DNA of 64,000 bases from Rhizobiales bacterium dw_265 (GCA_018449595.1 JAAVUU010000002.1:186001-250000), one strand, 5' to 3'. Counted from the stretch's first letter, positions 1-16,992 are shown. Translations and numbers: made by a program. The notes: generated by a model not told the origin, from the sequence alone.

Positions 1-371
1 GCATCGCCACCCCGGACATGATGGGCATCGTCGGCCGCCTGGGCAAGGTTCTGGGCCCGCGCAACCTGATGCCCAACCCCAAGGTCGGCACGGTGACCAT
101 GGATGTCACCCAGGCGATCAAGGACGCCAAGGGCGGCGCCGTGGAGTTCCGCGTCGAGAAGGCCGGCATCGTGCAGGCCGGCGTCGGCAAGGCCAGCTTC
201 ACCGAGGACGCCATCACCGCCAACGTCAAGGCGTTCGTCGATGCCGTCATCAAGGCCAGGCCCTCGGGCGCCAAGGGCAACTATATGAAGAAGATTTCTC
301 TCTCCTCCACCATGGGTCCGGGCGTGAAGATCGCGCTCGCCTCGGTGGGCGCGGGGAACGCGGCGGTCTAA
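1..371 (+). CDS. rplA: Large-subunit ribosomal protein L1, C-terminal part (5' end outside the window)
   Basis: The open frame runs in from the left edge and ends at the TAA at 369-371. The visible part carries the L1 signature around [17 protein letters not shown] and the [13 protein letters not shown] strand, followed by the typical C-terminal [17 protein letters not shown]1 binds 23S rRNA at the mobile L1 stalk and represses its own mRNA in many bacteria. Its position just before rplJ-rplL-rpoB is the usual bacterial order. rplK should lie immediately outside the window. Confidence 0.97.
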   Translation, partial: IATPDMMGIVGRLGKVLGPRNLMPNPKVGTVTMDVTQAIKDAKGGAVEFRVEKAGIVQAGVGKASFTEDAITANVKAFVDAVIKARPSGAKGNYMKKISLSSTMGPGVKIALASVGAGNAAV

Positions 372-612
372 TGGCCGTCTTTGATTAATGGCTTCAATCC
401 TGACGGATTGAAGCGGTGAATTCTCGCGGACGATCGCGAGAAACTGTCCGAGACTGCTGGAGGCCGCGAGGTCTTAAAAGTTCCAGCACAGACAGGGAAT
501 GGACCGAAATTCGGAAAGCGATTTCCGCAGATCGGGTTTGGACCCTGGGGCAGAATTTGAGCAACAGGGTAGGGCACGGGATCGTCACCGGGCCTTACGT
601 TAGGAGAGCAAA
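372..612 (+). promoter_or_regulatory. rplA-rplJ intergenic leader with two strong hairpins
   Basis: This 241-base gap precedes rplJ, where the leader bound by L10-(L7/L12) sits in characterised bacteria. Two strong inverted repeats are visible. Positions 391-400 pair perfectly with 405-414 (10 bp, loop TGAC), and 421-428 pair with 435-442 (8 bp, TTCTCGCG/CGCGAGAA). Neither has a T-run, so neither is an obvious terminator. An open frame crosses the gap but lacks family features and I do not call it. The autoregulatory role is inferred from position, not from a matched motif. Confidence 0.5.
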
Positions 613-1128
613 GTGGAAAAAGCCAAAAAGGCGGAAGTCGTTGAAGACCTGAACACGGTCTTCTCGAAGGCCGGCTCCGTGGTGGTCGCCCACTATTCCG
701 GCATGACGGTGGCTCAGATGAGCGATCTTCGCGCGCGCATGGGCGCGGCGGGGGCTTCGTTTCGTGTGGCCAAGAACCGCCTGGCGGTGCGCGCTCTGAA
801 AGGAACGCCGATTGAAGGCATTTCGCACCTCTTCAAGGGGCCGACCGGCATCGCTGTCAGCGACGATCCGGTTGCCGCTTCGAAGGTTGCGGCGGCCTAC
901 GCCAAGGACAACGACAAGCTCGTGATCCTGGGCGGTTCGGTGGGGGCAACGGCCCTGGATGCGAACGGCGTCAAGGCGCTCGCAACCCTGCCGTCGCTCG
1001 ATGAACTGCGTGGCAAGATCGTGGGCCTGCTTGTGGCGCCCGCGACCAAGATCGCCGGGATTGTCCAAGCCCCGGCCGGTCAGCTTGCCCGTGTCATCGG
1101 CGCCTATTCCCAGAAAGATGCCGCTTAA
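613..1128 (+). CDS. rplJ: Large-subunit ribosomal protein L10
   Basis: A 171-aa protein forming the base of the ribosomal stalk, anchoring L7/L12 dimers on 23S rRNA near the GTPase centre. The N-terminus ([20 protein letters not shown]) and the [15 protein letters not shown] segment are typical of L10. The start is GTG at 613, with TAGGAGA at 601-607 as ribosome binding site; no closer ATG fits the family N-terminus. rplL follows after 57 bases, giving the standard rplJL pair. Confidence 0.97.
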   Translation: MEKAKKAEVVEDLNTVFSKAGSVVVAHYSGMTVAQMSDLRARMGAAGASFRVAKNRLAVRALKGTPIEGISHLFKGPTGIAVSDDPVAASKVAAAYAKDNDKLVILGGSVGATALDANGVKALATLPSLDELRGKIVGLLVAPATKIAGIVQAPAGQLARVIGAYSQKDAA

Positions 1129-1185
1129 GCGACAACCATTACAACGTAAACATCCAAACCTGAACCAACTCAAGGAACTTTAGAA

Positions 1186-1560
<375 letters not shown>

Positions 1561-1618
1561 CAAGGAGCGCTCTCGGGTTGAAAAACTCCGTTTGCGTGCA
1601 TATTTCGTTCACCCACCC

Positions 1619-1646
1619 CCCAGTGGCGATTCGCATCGCCACTGGG
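1619..1646 (+). promoter_or_regulatory. Perfect 12-bp hairpin between rplL and rpoB (attenuator or processing-site candidate)
   Basis: 1619-1630 (CCCAGTGGCGAT) pairs exactly with 1635-1646 around the loop TCGC. It is followed by GCGGTGGCTTTTG rather than a long T-run, so full termination is unlikely. In Escherichia coli the equivalent gap holds an attenuator and an RNase III site that reduce rpoB expression relative to rplL. The same role here is inference from position and structure. Confidence 0.6.
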
Positions 1647-1740
1647 CGCGGTGGCTTTTGCCATTGATTTGAATGCTGGTTCCCACCCTCCAGTTTCCAG
1701 CTGGGGCAAAACGGCCTCTGGGCCGTAAAGGACTATCGGA

Positions 1741-5829
<4,089 letters not shown>

Positions 5830-5852
5830 CCGCTACGCAATGCAATGAACTA

Positions 5853-5883
5853 TCCCCGCCCGGCGCCCGGCAAAGGGCGGGGA
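5853..5883 (+). promoter_or_regulatory. GC-rich hairpin in the rpoB-rpoC gap
   Basis: 5853-5861 (TCCCCGCCC) pairs with 5875-5883 (GGGCGGGGA) around a 13-base loop in the 104-base gap between rpoB and rpoC. Only a short CTTTGG follows, so I read it as an mRNA stability or processing structure rather than a terminator. Confidence 0.4.
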
Positions 5884-5933
5884 CTTTGGAATAACGAAAC
5901 GGTGCCCTCCGTTTCCCTCGAAAGGACGCTCGT

Positions 5934-10130
<4,197 letters not shown>

Positions 10131-10138
10131 AGCCTACC

Positions 10139-10190
10139 TGTCATCCCCGGCGAGCGCCGCGCAATAGCGCGGCGCGAGGGAAGGGGAACC
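10139..10190. repeat. Palindromic intergenic element after rpoC
   Basis: The element has the form GTCATCCCCGGCGAGC...GAGGGAAGGGGAAC and contains a perfect 9-bp hairpin (GCGCCGCGC, loop AATA, GCGCGGCGC) at about 10154-10175. It begins with GTCAT like the other dispersed palindromes in this window but has different arms. Confidence 0.5.
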
Positions 10191-10207
10191 AGGTTGTTAG
10201 ACCAATA

Positions 10208-10240
10208 AAAAAAGGGCCGGTGGAAACACCGGCCCTTTTT
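10208..10240 (+). terminator. Rho-independent terminator of the rpoBC operon
   Basis: 10214-10222 (GGGCCGGTG) pairs with 10227-10235 around the loop GAAA. The stem is extended by A/T pairs and followed by a T-run at 10236-10240. The A-run on the other side makes it symmetrical, so it could act on both strands. Confidence 0.9.
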
Positions 10241-10270
10241 CTTTGCCTATGCCGCTTCTATCGTCTGCAC

Positions 10271-10897
10271 ATGTCTATCGATCCCGATCTGGTGCGCGTC
10301 TGGCTGACGGGCTGGACCCTGGCGCGCGGCACCCCGCCGCCTGTGGCGCTGCCGGACTGCTGGCGGGTTGATGTCGGTTGGCCAGACCAGAAAGCGCGTT
10401 TTGTATTCCCCGCGGCGTCGAACGCCGTGACGCGCCGGGCAGCAGCCATCCGCGAGGCGCATGTTTTTCTTAAAGTCGTCGCGCCGCCGGACGTGTTGCG
10501 CGCGCTTCTGCCCGAAAGCTGGCACTTGCAGTCGCCCCGTTTCATGATGACCCATGGCCGGCTTGGCCTGACCGGCGGCGGCTTGGCGCCTGGATACCGA
10601 CAGGAGGACGATGGCCGCACCGCGCGAATCCTGCTGCGCGATGCGGTTGTCGCATCGGGTCAGGTGGTGATGGTGGAAGGGCGCGCTATCTTCGACAGCA
10701 TCAAGGTCGATGCGGATCACCGCCGACGCGGCCTGGGCCGCGCCCTGGTGGCGGCGCTGACGGCAATGGCGCGGGATGCGGAAGTTGTGCGGGGCGTGCT
10801 GGTGGCGACACAGGATGGCCGGGCCCTGTACGAAACCTTGGGGTGGCGGGTTCATGCCCCCTACACGTCTGCCAGCCTGGCAATATCCAACGGGTGA
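10271..10897 (+). CDS. GNAT-family N-acetyltransferase
   Basis: A 208-aa protein. The C-terminal half has the acetyl-CoA binding signature of the GNAT fold, RRRGLGRALVAAL at about residues 154-166, preceded by the strand IFDSIKVDADH and followed by QDGRALYETLGW, the usual GNAT tail. The substrate is not predictable. I chose ATG 10271 because the longer frame starts at 10220, inside the upstream terminator hairpin. It stands alone between the rpoC terminator and the alkylation-repair pair. Confidence 0.8.
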   Translation: MSIDPDLVRVWLTGWTLARGTPPPVALPDCWRVDVGWPDQKARFVFPAASNAVTRRAAAIREAHVFLKVVAPPDVLRALLPESWHLQSPRFMMTHGRLGLTGGGLAPGYRQEDDGRTARILLRDAVVASGQVVMVEGRAIFDSIKVDADHRRRGLGRALVAALTAMARDAEVVRGVLVATQDGRALYETLGWRVHAPYTSASLAISNG

Positions 10898-10944
10898 AAT
10901 GGGAGGCGCGCCACCCCATATCGGGTCTAGGCTGCCCTCATGAA

Positions 10945-11002
10945 ACGACCGGCGATATGTGTGCATAAGGAGGGGAGGGGAACAAAAAATTCCCCCGGTC
11001 GT
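10945..11002 (+). other. Nested inverted repeats in the leader of the Ada/AlkA gene
   Basis: ACGACCGG at 10945-10952 is the exact inverse of CCGGTCGT at 10995-11002. Inside it, GGGGAA at 10977-10982 pairs with TTCCCC at 10990-10995. The structure lies 45 bases before the ATG at 11047. It could end the upstream gene's transcript or fold in the mRNA leader. No Ada box could be identified with confidence. Confidence 0.3.
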
Positions 11003-11046
11003 CCGCGCTTTTCCTGGATTTCGCTCGCAGAAAGCGTGGACAGGCC

Positions 11047-12465
11047 ATGAAGCTGCCCGCCCCCATGTCTTGGGACCGTGCCGAAGCCCGCAAAGGCAAG
11101 TTCGACGGCAAGTGGATTCTCGGTGTCCTGACCACGGGCATCTACTGCCTGCCGTCCTGCGCCGCCCGCCCGCCCAAAGCGGAAAATGTTCGTATCTTCG
11201 CCACCGAAGCCCAAGCCCAGGCGGCGGGCCTGCGCGCCTGCAAACGCTGCCGCCCCGACCTGTTCTACAAGGGCGAGGATGAGAACGTCGCCTTGTTCAC
11301 CGGGCTGGCCGCGCGCGTCGCCGCCGCGCCGCAGGACTTCGCCGATGCCTCGGCACTCGCCAAAACCACCGGCGTCAGCCTGACCAAGCTGGGCGACCTG
11401 TTCCGCGACCATGCCCATCTCGCCCCGGCCGGATGGCTGCGCCGCCAGCGGGTCAAGCGCGCCGCCGCCGAACTGCTGGCCGGCAAGGACAAGGTGGCCG
11501 AGATCGGCTTCGGTGCGGGCTTTGAATCGGAATCGGTGTTCCATCGCCAGTTCCTTGGCGCCATGCGGATGACGCCGGGCGCCTATCGGGCGCTGGATGG
11601 GGCGCAGGTGTTCATGCTGCAACTGCCCGTCGGTTATCGGGCGAAGGAAATTCTCGCCTATCACGCCCGCGATCCGCAAAGCCTGAGCGAACGCAGCGAA
11701 GGCAACCGCATCTGGAAGGCGCTGCACACGCCCGACGCCCCAGCGGTGCTGGAAATCAGCATCGAGCCGGGCCAGGCTTGGGTGAAGGTGCATGCGGAAA
11801 AGAAACTCGGGCGCGGCAGCATGGCGATCCTGCATGCGGCGGCGCTGAAGATCCTGGCGCTGACCAACGACGTCACACAATTTGAGACTCGCCATCCGCA
11901 GTTCGTAGCGCCGCGCCGGGGCCTGCGCATGCCGCTGCTGCCGACCGGCTTCGACGCCCTGTGCTGGGGCATCATCGGCCAGCAGATCAATGTGAAGTTC
12001 GCTGCGAGCTTAAGGCGTGAACTGGTTGATATAGCTGGCGAAAGGGTTGGTGATATGCGCGTGCATCCCACACCGGAAAGCGTCGCCAACATCAATGTTG
12101 CTACCCTTGCGTCGCGCCGTTATTCCCGCTCCAAGGCGCAGTATCTGGTCGATGCCGCCCAGGCCGTGGCTGACCGCCGCCTGGATATCGAGGGCCTGAC
12201 CGACGGCTCGGCGCTGGCGGCGCAAAAGGCGCTGACCGCCCAGCGCGGCATCGGCATCTGGACGGCGCGTTATGTGCTGATGCGCGGCGGCTTTGCCGAT
12301 GCGGCGCCGGTGGGCGACGCCGCGCTGGCGGCGGCGCTGCAGCGGCTGCACAACCTGCCGGAACGTCCCGACACCGACCAGACCGCGCGGCTGATGAGCG
12401 AATTTGCGCCCCATCGCAGCCTGGCCACCATGCATCTGTGGACCTATCTGAAGGAAGCCGCATGA
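11047..12465 (+). CDS. Ada metal-binding/AraC domain fused to AlkA-type 3-methyladenine DNA glycosylase
   Basis: A 472-aa bifunctional alkylation-damage protein. Residues 1-75 are the Ada zinc domain with Cys34, Cys38, Cys65 and Cys68; the first of these positions accepts methyl groups from phosphotriesters in Ada. Residues about 85-185 form an AraC-type double helix-turn-helix. Residues about 195-472 are an AlkA-like glycosylase with the helix-hairpin-helix GIGIWTARYVLMRGG and Asp424 in the catalytic position. By analogy it senses methylated DNA, activates transcription, and excises alkylated bases. The stop overlaps the start of the downstream ogt gene (ATGA). Confidence 0.92.
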   Translation: MKLPAPMSWDRAEARKGKFDGKWILGVLTTGIYCLPSCAARPPKAENVRIFATEAQAQAAGLRACKRCRPDLFYKGEDENVALFTGLAARVAAAPQDFADASALAKTTGVSLTKLGDLFRDHAHLAPAGWLRRQRVKRAAAELLAGKDKVAEIGFGAGFESESVFHRQFLGAMRMTPGAYRALDGAQVFMLQLPVGYRAKEILAYHARDPQSLSERSEGNRIWKALHTPDAPAVLEISIEPGQAWVKVHAEKKLGRGSMAILHAAALKILALTNDVTQFETRHPQFVAPRRGLRMPLLPTGFDALCWGIIGQQINVKFAASLRRELVDIAGERVGDMRVHPTPESVANINVATLASRRYSRSKAQYLVDAAQAVADRRLDIEGLTDGSALAAQKALTAQRGIGIWTARYVLMRGGFADAAPVGDAALAAALQRLHNLPERPDTDQTARLMSEFAPHRSLATMHLWTYLKEAA

Positions 12466-12965
12466 AGCGGTACTGGAGTCTTATCGAGTCCCCGTTTCAA
12501 AAGTTCGCGGCCTGGGTGGACGAGGAGGGCAGGCTGCTGCGCTTGCGGCTGCGGGCCGAAGGCGCGGCGCATGTCGATCCCGAATCCGAGAACAATTCCG
12601 CCAGGCTGGACGAGGTGCAGCGCCAGGTCAGCGAATATGCCGATGGCACCCGCCGCGACTTCACTCTGGAACTGGCGCCGCAGGGCCCGGCGTTCGAGAT
12701 GACGGTGTGGCAGGCGCTGCGCGACATTCCCTATGGCGCCACCACCTCCTATGGCGCGGTGGCCAAGGCCATCGGCCAGCCGCTGGCGGCGCGCGCCGTC
12801 GGCGCTGCCAACAATGCCAATCCCATCGCCCTCATTATTCCTTGCCACCGGGTGATCGGCGCCGATGGCCAACTGGTCGGCTATGGCGGCGGCTTGCCGC
12901 TCAAGCGCAAACTGCTGGAGCATGAGGCGCGGGTGATGGGTACGCGGTACGATTTGTTCGGATAA
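12462..12965 (+). CDS. ogt: Methylated-DNA--[protein]-cysteine S-methyltransferase
   Basis: A 167-aa suicide repair protein that moves the methyl group of O6-methylguanine to its own cysteine. The active-site IPCHRVIGADG motif places the acceptor at Cys128. FEMTVWQALRDIPYGATTSYG supplies the DNA-binding helix region. ATG 12462 overlaps the upstream TGA at 12463-12465, so the two repair genes are translationally coupled. Together they reproduce the activities of E. coli Ada plus AlkA, with domains distributed differently. Confidence 0.94.
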   Translation: MKRYWSLIESPFQKFAAWVDEEGRLLRLRLRAEGAAHVDPESENNSARLDEVQRQVSEYADGTRRDFTLELAPQGPAFEMTVWQALRDIPYGATTSYGAVAKAIGQPLAARAVGAANNANPIALIIPCHRVIGADGQLVGYGGGLPLKRKLLEHEARVMGTRYDLFG

Positions 12966-12974
12966 GCACAAAAT

Positions 12975-13060
12975 GTCATGGCCCACTTTACGTGGGCCAT
13001 CCAGAGCCGCGGACGTTGTGCTTGTTGCCCTGGATGGCCCGGACAAGCCGGGCCATGACA
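12975..13060. repeat. Dispersed two-hairpin palindromic repeat, copy A
   Basis: The element starts GTCATGGCCCACTTTACG, continues TGGGCCATCCAG, and ends TGGATGGCCCGG...CCGGGCCATGACA. Each half is a hairpin (GGCCCAC/GTGGGCC and GGCCCGG/CCGGGCC) and the ends are inverted GTCAT/ATGAC. Near-identical arms occur at 49385-49508, with related ones at 37700-37797 and 53413-53502. It separates ogt from the convergent TonB receptor gene, where it could act as a terminator in both directions. Confidence 0.8.
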
Positions 13061-13067
13061 GAATATT

Positions 13068-15278
13068 CTACAGCGCCTTCGACAGCCCGAAGAAGAAGCC
13101 GCGCCGCGCCCCGAACTGCGGCGCGCCCACACCGACCCCGGTGCCGTCACGGATTTCATAAATCTCGTCGAACAGGTTCAGCACATCGAACCGCGCCGTC
13201 ACGCCGTTGAAGCCGCCCACGTCGAATTCGCGGCTCAGGCCCAGATTGACCGTGACATAGGCCGGCACGGACTCGCCGTTGGGCGTGGCGCCGTCCTTGC
13301 GCAGGCCGGTGCCATACAGCAGGTCGGCCGAGAAATGCGTATCCTCCCAGACATAGGACGCGCCCGCCGACAGCGACCCCAGCTGCTGGTGATCCAGCGG
13401 GATATAATTGTTGGCGATATAGGCCAGGTCGCCGGGATCGAACTGGAACTGGCTGGAAACGATGTCCTTGCCCACCGCCCGCTCGTAGGAGGCATTGGCA
13501 TAGGCGCTGAACGCGTCATGGGTATAGTTGACGGTCAGCTCCGCGCCATACTGCCGGCCCGCCGCATAATTGAACGGCGTCAGGATGATCGGCGCGCCGA
13601 ACTGGCCTTCATCCACCAGGTTCTTGGACATCTTGTAGAAACTGTCCAGCCCGACGGTCCAGTCGTCCCAGAACTTCTGTTCGGCGCCGATGTCGTAATA
13701 ATCGGCGCGCTCGGCCTTGGGGGTGTCGTTGGGGCCGCCGGCGCTGGCGGCGGTGGTGTTGTTGAACAGCGCCACGTCGTTCGATGCCACCAGTTCGAAC
13801 GGCGGCGGCGAGAAATAGCGCGCATAACCGGCATGAATGGTGGTGGTGTCGGTCGGCGTCCACACGCCATTGACGCGCGGGCTGAGCTGGTTCTCCTTGT
13901 CAAAGGCGGCGAAGGCGTCATAGCGCAGGCCGTAATTGACGGTCAGCTTGTCGGTGACCTTCCACTCGTCCTGCACATACAGCGAATAACTGTAGCCGTG
14001 TTTGCTGCCATTGTCGGGCAGGGTCAGCGGCGTGGCCGAGGTCTGGCAGGTCTGGGCGGGATCGGTGCAAAGCGGATTGGGATTGGTCACGCCCGCCCCG
14101 CCCGGCGCGGTCGGCAACACCAGCGACGAGGTGCGCGACAGGGTGTCGTCGGCCTGGTAGAGCGCGCCGAACCGCACGGTATGGTCGCTGAGGACGCGCC
14201 AGGCGCCTTCCGCCTGGACGCCATAGGCGACGTCGCGCTTATAGGCGGTCTGCGCCAAGCCGTTGTACAGAATGTCGCCGACATTGTCGCCGGGCGTGAA
14301 GAACAGGCTGGAATAACGCCCGAAGGCCGAGATCTGGTAGTCCAGCGATCCGGCGGAATGCAGATAGCTGAGAATGCCGTAATGGGTGATCTCGCGCTGG
14401 CGCTCGTCCAGGTTCGCCGAGGGGAATGCGCTGGTGCCGTTGGCGTTCAGCAGGAAGTTGCCGCTGCCGCCGGGGTCCTGCGGCCCCAGCCCGACGATGC
14501 CATCCACGCCGCCGGGCTGAAGCCCGACCTGGTTGGGAATCTGGAAGATGGCGTTGGAGGTGCCCAGCACGGCGCTGATGCTGCTGTTGTTGTCCAGTAT
14601 GTCCTGCAGATAGGCGAAGCCGTGATACTGCTGGGTGCGGTCGTGGCGCGGATCGCTGGAGCCGTCCGGCGATTCAATGCCCAGCGTGTTGGTGGTATAG
14701 TCGCCCGAGACGAAATAGTTGAAATGCCCCGATGAGCCGCCATAGGCGATGGAGGGCGACAAGGTGGAATGGCTGCCGCCATACATGCTGATGGCGCCGC
14801 CGTCGTCGAACACGCCGGTCTTGGTCTGGATATCGATGATGCCGGCGGTGCGGTCGCCATATTCGGCGGGCAGGGCGCCGGTGATCAGCTTGACCGATTC
14901 CGCCAGCCGCGGGTCCAGCGTCTGGCCGAACACCGAAATGCCTTCCGGCAGGATGATGCCGTTCAGCCGGTATTGCAGGCCGTTGTGCTCGCCGCGGATG
15001 TGCAACTGGCCGAAACTATCCTGCGCCACGCCCGGCATCTGCAGGATGACGGAATTGAGCTGGGAATTGTCGCCGCCGGGCTGGTTTTGGATGTCCTTGG
15101 CGGTGACGGTGAAGGTGGAGGCGCCGGTCTGGGTCTGGATGCCGTTGCGCGCGGCGGCCAGCATCTCGGCGGTGACGGTGACGGATTCGACATTGTCCTG
15201 GGTAGATTGGGCCAAGGCCGGCGAGGCCAGGAGGCCGATGCCGGCGACGCCGCCAAGCAGAAGGGAACGAATAAACAT
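13068..15278 (-). CDS. TonB-dependent outer-membrane receptor
   Basis: A 736-aa receptor with signal peptide MFIRSLLLGGVAGIGLLASPALA and mature N-terminus QSTQDNVESVTVTAEML. The plug domain includes the LNSVILQMPGVAQDSFGQLHIRG and PAEYGDRTAGIIDIQTK segments, followed by a long beta-barrel with a NYGLRYDAFAAFDKENQLSPRVNG strand. Such receptors import siderophores, metals or other ligands with TonB energy; the ligand is not predictable. ATG 15278 was chosen for the signal peptide, rejecting an 84-residue upstream extension. The C-terminus ends in Leu rather than the more usual Phe. A DUF2946 gene lies just upstream. Confidence 0.93.
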   Translation of the reverse strand: MFIRSLLLGGVAGIGLLASPALAQSTQDNVESVTVTAEMLAAARNGIQTQTGASTFTVTAKDIQNQPGGDNSQLNSVILQMPGVAQDSFGQLHIRGEHNGLQYRLNGIILPEGISVFGQTLDPRLAESVKLITGALPAEYGDRTAGIIDIQTKTGVFDDGGAISMYGGSHSTLSPSIAYGGSSGHFNYFVSGDYTTNTLGIESPDGSSDPRHDRTQQYHGFAYLQDILDNNSSISAVLGTSNAIFQIPNQVGLQPGGVDGIVGLGPQDPGGSGNFLLNANGTSAFPSANLDERQREITHYGILSYLHSAGSLDYQISAFGRYSSLFFTPGDNVGDILYNGLAQTAYKRDVAYGVQAEGAWRVLSDHTVRFGALYQADDTLSRTSSLVLPTAPGGAGVTNPNPLCTDPAQTCQTSATPLTLPDNGSKHGYSYSLYVQDEWKVTDKLTVNYGLRYDAFAAFDKENQLSPRVNGVWTPTDTTTIHAGYARYFSPPPFELVASNDVALFNNTTAASAGGPNDTPKAERADYYDIGAEQKFWDDWTVGLDSFYKMSKNLVDEGQFGAPIILTPFNYAAGRQYGAELTVNYTHDAFSAYANASYERAVGKDIVSSQFQFDPGDLAYIANNYIPLDHQQLGSLSAGASYVWEDTHFSADLLYGTGLRKDGATPNGESVPAYVTVNLGLSREFDVGGFNGVTARFDVLNLFDEIYEIRDGTGVGVGAPQFGARRGFFFGLSKAL

Positions 15279-15358
15279 ACGGAACTCCGAAATGGGGAAA
15301 AGGCACGCCTTGCGGCGCGCGAGGCGTGGCAGACATGGCCGCGCACGGGAAAAAGGAA

Positions 15359-15742
15359 TCAGCGGCGCGGTGGCGCGCGGCTTTGCCAGGCAAAGGCGGT
15401 CGCCGGTTCGGCGGTGGCCTGGGGCAGGAAGGCGAAGATCGCCAGGACCAGCGCCTGGCTGGCGGCAACGGTGGCGGCCGACGGCGTTATAAAGGCGCCG
15501 GCATGGACCAGTTCCTGGCACAGCCGGCACTGGTCAATCGGGTCCTGAGTCTTGAGCGGGGCGGGGGTGGGCTGGTGCGCCGCCACCTTGGCCACCATCG
15601 GGCGGTCGGCGGGATGGATATGGGTCTGGACGGCCAGGCTTTGCAGGAAAAACGCGGCCAGCGCGAACAGCGCCAACCAGCGCCTGCCAATGGGCCCGGC
15701 AGGGGCGTTCGGTCGTGATATGGCGCGTCCCGGGCGCGTCAT
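15359..15742 (-). CDS. DUF2946-like small membrane-associated protein
   Basis: A 127-aa protein with one N-terminal hydrophobic segment (WLALFALAAFFLQSLAVQTHIH), a central CRLCQELVHAG motif and a second hydrophobic stretch (ASQALVLAIFAFLPQA). This layout, with HIH and CxxC as possible metal ligands, matches DUF2946-type proteins often found beside TonB receptors. The function is unknown; a role in metal handling is inference. ATG 15742 is preferred, but an in-frame ATG at 15775 is possible. It lies 80 bases upstream of the receptor on the same strand. Confidence 0.65.
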   Translation of the reverse strand: MTRPGRAISRPNAPAGPIGRRWLALFALAAFFLQSLAVQTHIHPADRPMVAKVAAHQPTPAPLKTQDPIDQCRLCQELVHAGAFITPSAATVAASQALVLAIFAFLPQATAEPATAFAWQSRAPPRR

Positions 15743-15881
15743 GAAGCGCGATCCACTCAAAATAAGCCTAAGCATTAAGCGATTTTGTGCGCTGCCGCAA
15801 TCCGCGCCACTTGTGTTCGTTGTAAACATTTGTCGCAAACTGCCCGGCGGACAAAGCTTAAAAATCCTTGTTCCTGCCTGC

Positions 15882-15910
15882 TTGACCCCCCGGACCCCTA
15901 TGGGTATAAG
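15882..15910 (+). promoter_or_regulatory. Sigma-70-type promoter for the rpsL-rpsG-fusA-tuf operon
   Basis: TTGACC at 15882-15887 and TATAAG at 15905-15910 are separated by exactly 17 bases. This is close to the housekeeping consensus and is in the right place, 215 bases upstream of rpsL. A long leader follows. Confidence 0.75.
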
Positions 15911-16042
15911 CCGCCACCTTCCAGGGCAGGCCGTCTGCGGAAAAATCCGCAAAAACGCTGCTGGGAAGCCAGTTTAAAAGAGTTAGAAGCGCGACTCAGG
16001 CCCACTTCTTGAAAAAGAAGCAAACCTAAGTCCTCCGCAAGT

Positions 16043-16081
16043 TGGGACCGAAGCTTCGCTTCGCGTCCGGTTTTTGTTTTT
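16043..16081 (+). terminator. Hairpin plus T-run in the rpsL leader (possible attenuator)
   Basis: GGAC-C-GAAG at about 16044-16052 pairs imperfectly with CTTC-GC-GTCC at about 16059-16068, followed by GGTTTTTGTTTTT. The structure lies between the promoter and rpsL. If functional it would attenuate the str operon instead of ending an upstream gene, because no plus-strand gene precedes it. The bulged stem keeps confidence low. Confidence 0.4.
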
Positions 16082-16124
16082 CGTCAATCCGTGGACGCAC
16101 GGGCGCGACAAAGGGAAAGTTGGA

Positions 16125-16496
16125 ATGCCGACAGTCAATCAGCTCATTCGCAAGCCGCGCGGCGCCAAGCCGAAGCGCAACAAGGTTCCGGCCCTGCAGC
16201 AGTGCCCGCAGAAGCGCGCCGTCTGCACCCGCGTCTACACCACGACGCCGAAGAAGCCGAACTCCGCGCTGCGCAAGGTCGCCAAGGTGCGCCTGACCAA
16301 CGGCTTCGAAGCGCTGACCTATATCCCCGGCGAGGGCCATAACCTGCAGGAACACAGCGTCGTGCTGATCCGCGGCGGCCGCGTCAAGGATCTTCCCGGC
16401 GTGCGCTACCACATCATCCGCGGCGTGCTCGACACCCAGGGCGTGAAGGACCGCAAGAAGCGCCGTTCGCTCTATGGCGCCAAGCGTCCGAAGTAA
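16125..16496 (+). CDS. rpsL: Small-subunit ribosomal protein S12
   Basis: A 123-aa decoding-centre protein. The motif [19 protein letters not shown] and the loop [13 protein letters not shown] are present with lysines at the two positions where streptomycin resistance mutations occur, so the sequence looks wild-type. The start is ATG 16125 after AAGGGAAAG. First gene of the str operon, followed by rpsG after 10 bases. Confidence 0.98.
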   Translation: MPTVNQLIRKPRGAKPKRNKVPALQQCPQKRAVCTRVYTTTPKKPNSALRKVAKVRLTNGFEALTYIPGEGHNLQEHSVVLIRGGRVKDLPGVRYHIIRGVLDTQGVKDRKKRRSLYGAKRPK

Positions 16497-16506
16497 GGAG
16501 AGATAG

Positions 16507-16977
16507 ATGTCCCGCCGCCACCGCGCCGAACGCCGCGAAATCAACCCGGACGCCAAGTATGGTGATCTGGTGCTCGCCAAGTTCATGAATTCCCTGATGT
16601 ATGACGGCAAGAAGTCGGCCGCCGAAGGCATCATCTATGGCGCCTTCGACACCATCCAGCAGAAGACCAAGCAGGACCCGCTGATCGTGTTCCACGAAGC
16701 CCTGCGCAATGTCTCCCCGGCGCTGGAAGTTCGTTCGCGCCGCGTCGGCGGCGCCACCTATCAGGTGCCCGTCGAAGTGCGCACCGACCGTTCGCGCGCG
16801 CTGGCCATCCGCTGGCTGATCACCGCCGCGCGCGGCCGCAACGAGCCCACCATGCAGGGCCGCCTGTCGGGCGAACTGATGGACGCCGCCAACAATCGCG
16901 GCAGCGCCGTCAAGAAGCGCGAAGACACCCACAAGATGGCCGATGCCAATCGCGCCTTCTCGCATTATCGCTGGTAA
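16507..16977 (+). CDS. rpsG: Small-subunit ribosomal protein S7
   Basis: A 156-aa primary 16S rRNA binding protein of the 30S head; usual length. The N-terminus [19 protein letters not shown] and the [20 protein letters not shown] segment are diagnostic. AAGGAG at 16495-16500 precedes the ATG. In other bacteria S7 is the translational repressor of this operon. Confidence 0.98.
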   Translation: MSRRHRAERREINPDAKYGDLVLAKFMNSLMYDGKKSAAEGIIYGAFDTIQQKTKQDPLIVFHEALRNVSPALEVRSRRVGGATYQVPVEVRTDRSRALAIRWLITAARGRNEPTMQGRLSGELMDAANNRGSAVKKREDTHKMADANRAFSHYRW

Positions 16978-16992
16978 ACCGGACACATCCCC

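Larger units (their letters stand above)
15743..16124. other. 382-base intergenic region between DUF2946 gene and rpsL
   Basis: This gap separates the divergent DUF2946-TonB pair from the str operon. It holds the rpsL promoter (15882-15910) and a hairpin/T-run structure near 16043-16081. The base composition between 15760 and 15860 is AT-richer than the flanking genes, fitting promoter DNA for both directions. I see no gene in it. Confidence 0.7.

Noticed and set aside
416..652. 78-aa frame through the rplA-rplJ gap
   Set aside because: It runs into rplJ in another frame, has no ribosome binding site or family resemblance, and covers leader hairpins.
13335..14735. 466-aa plus-strand frame opposite the TonB receptor
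   Set aside because: No domain, repetitive Arg/Gly/Val composition; the receptor on the other strand is well supported.
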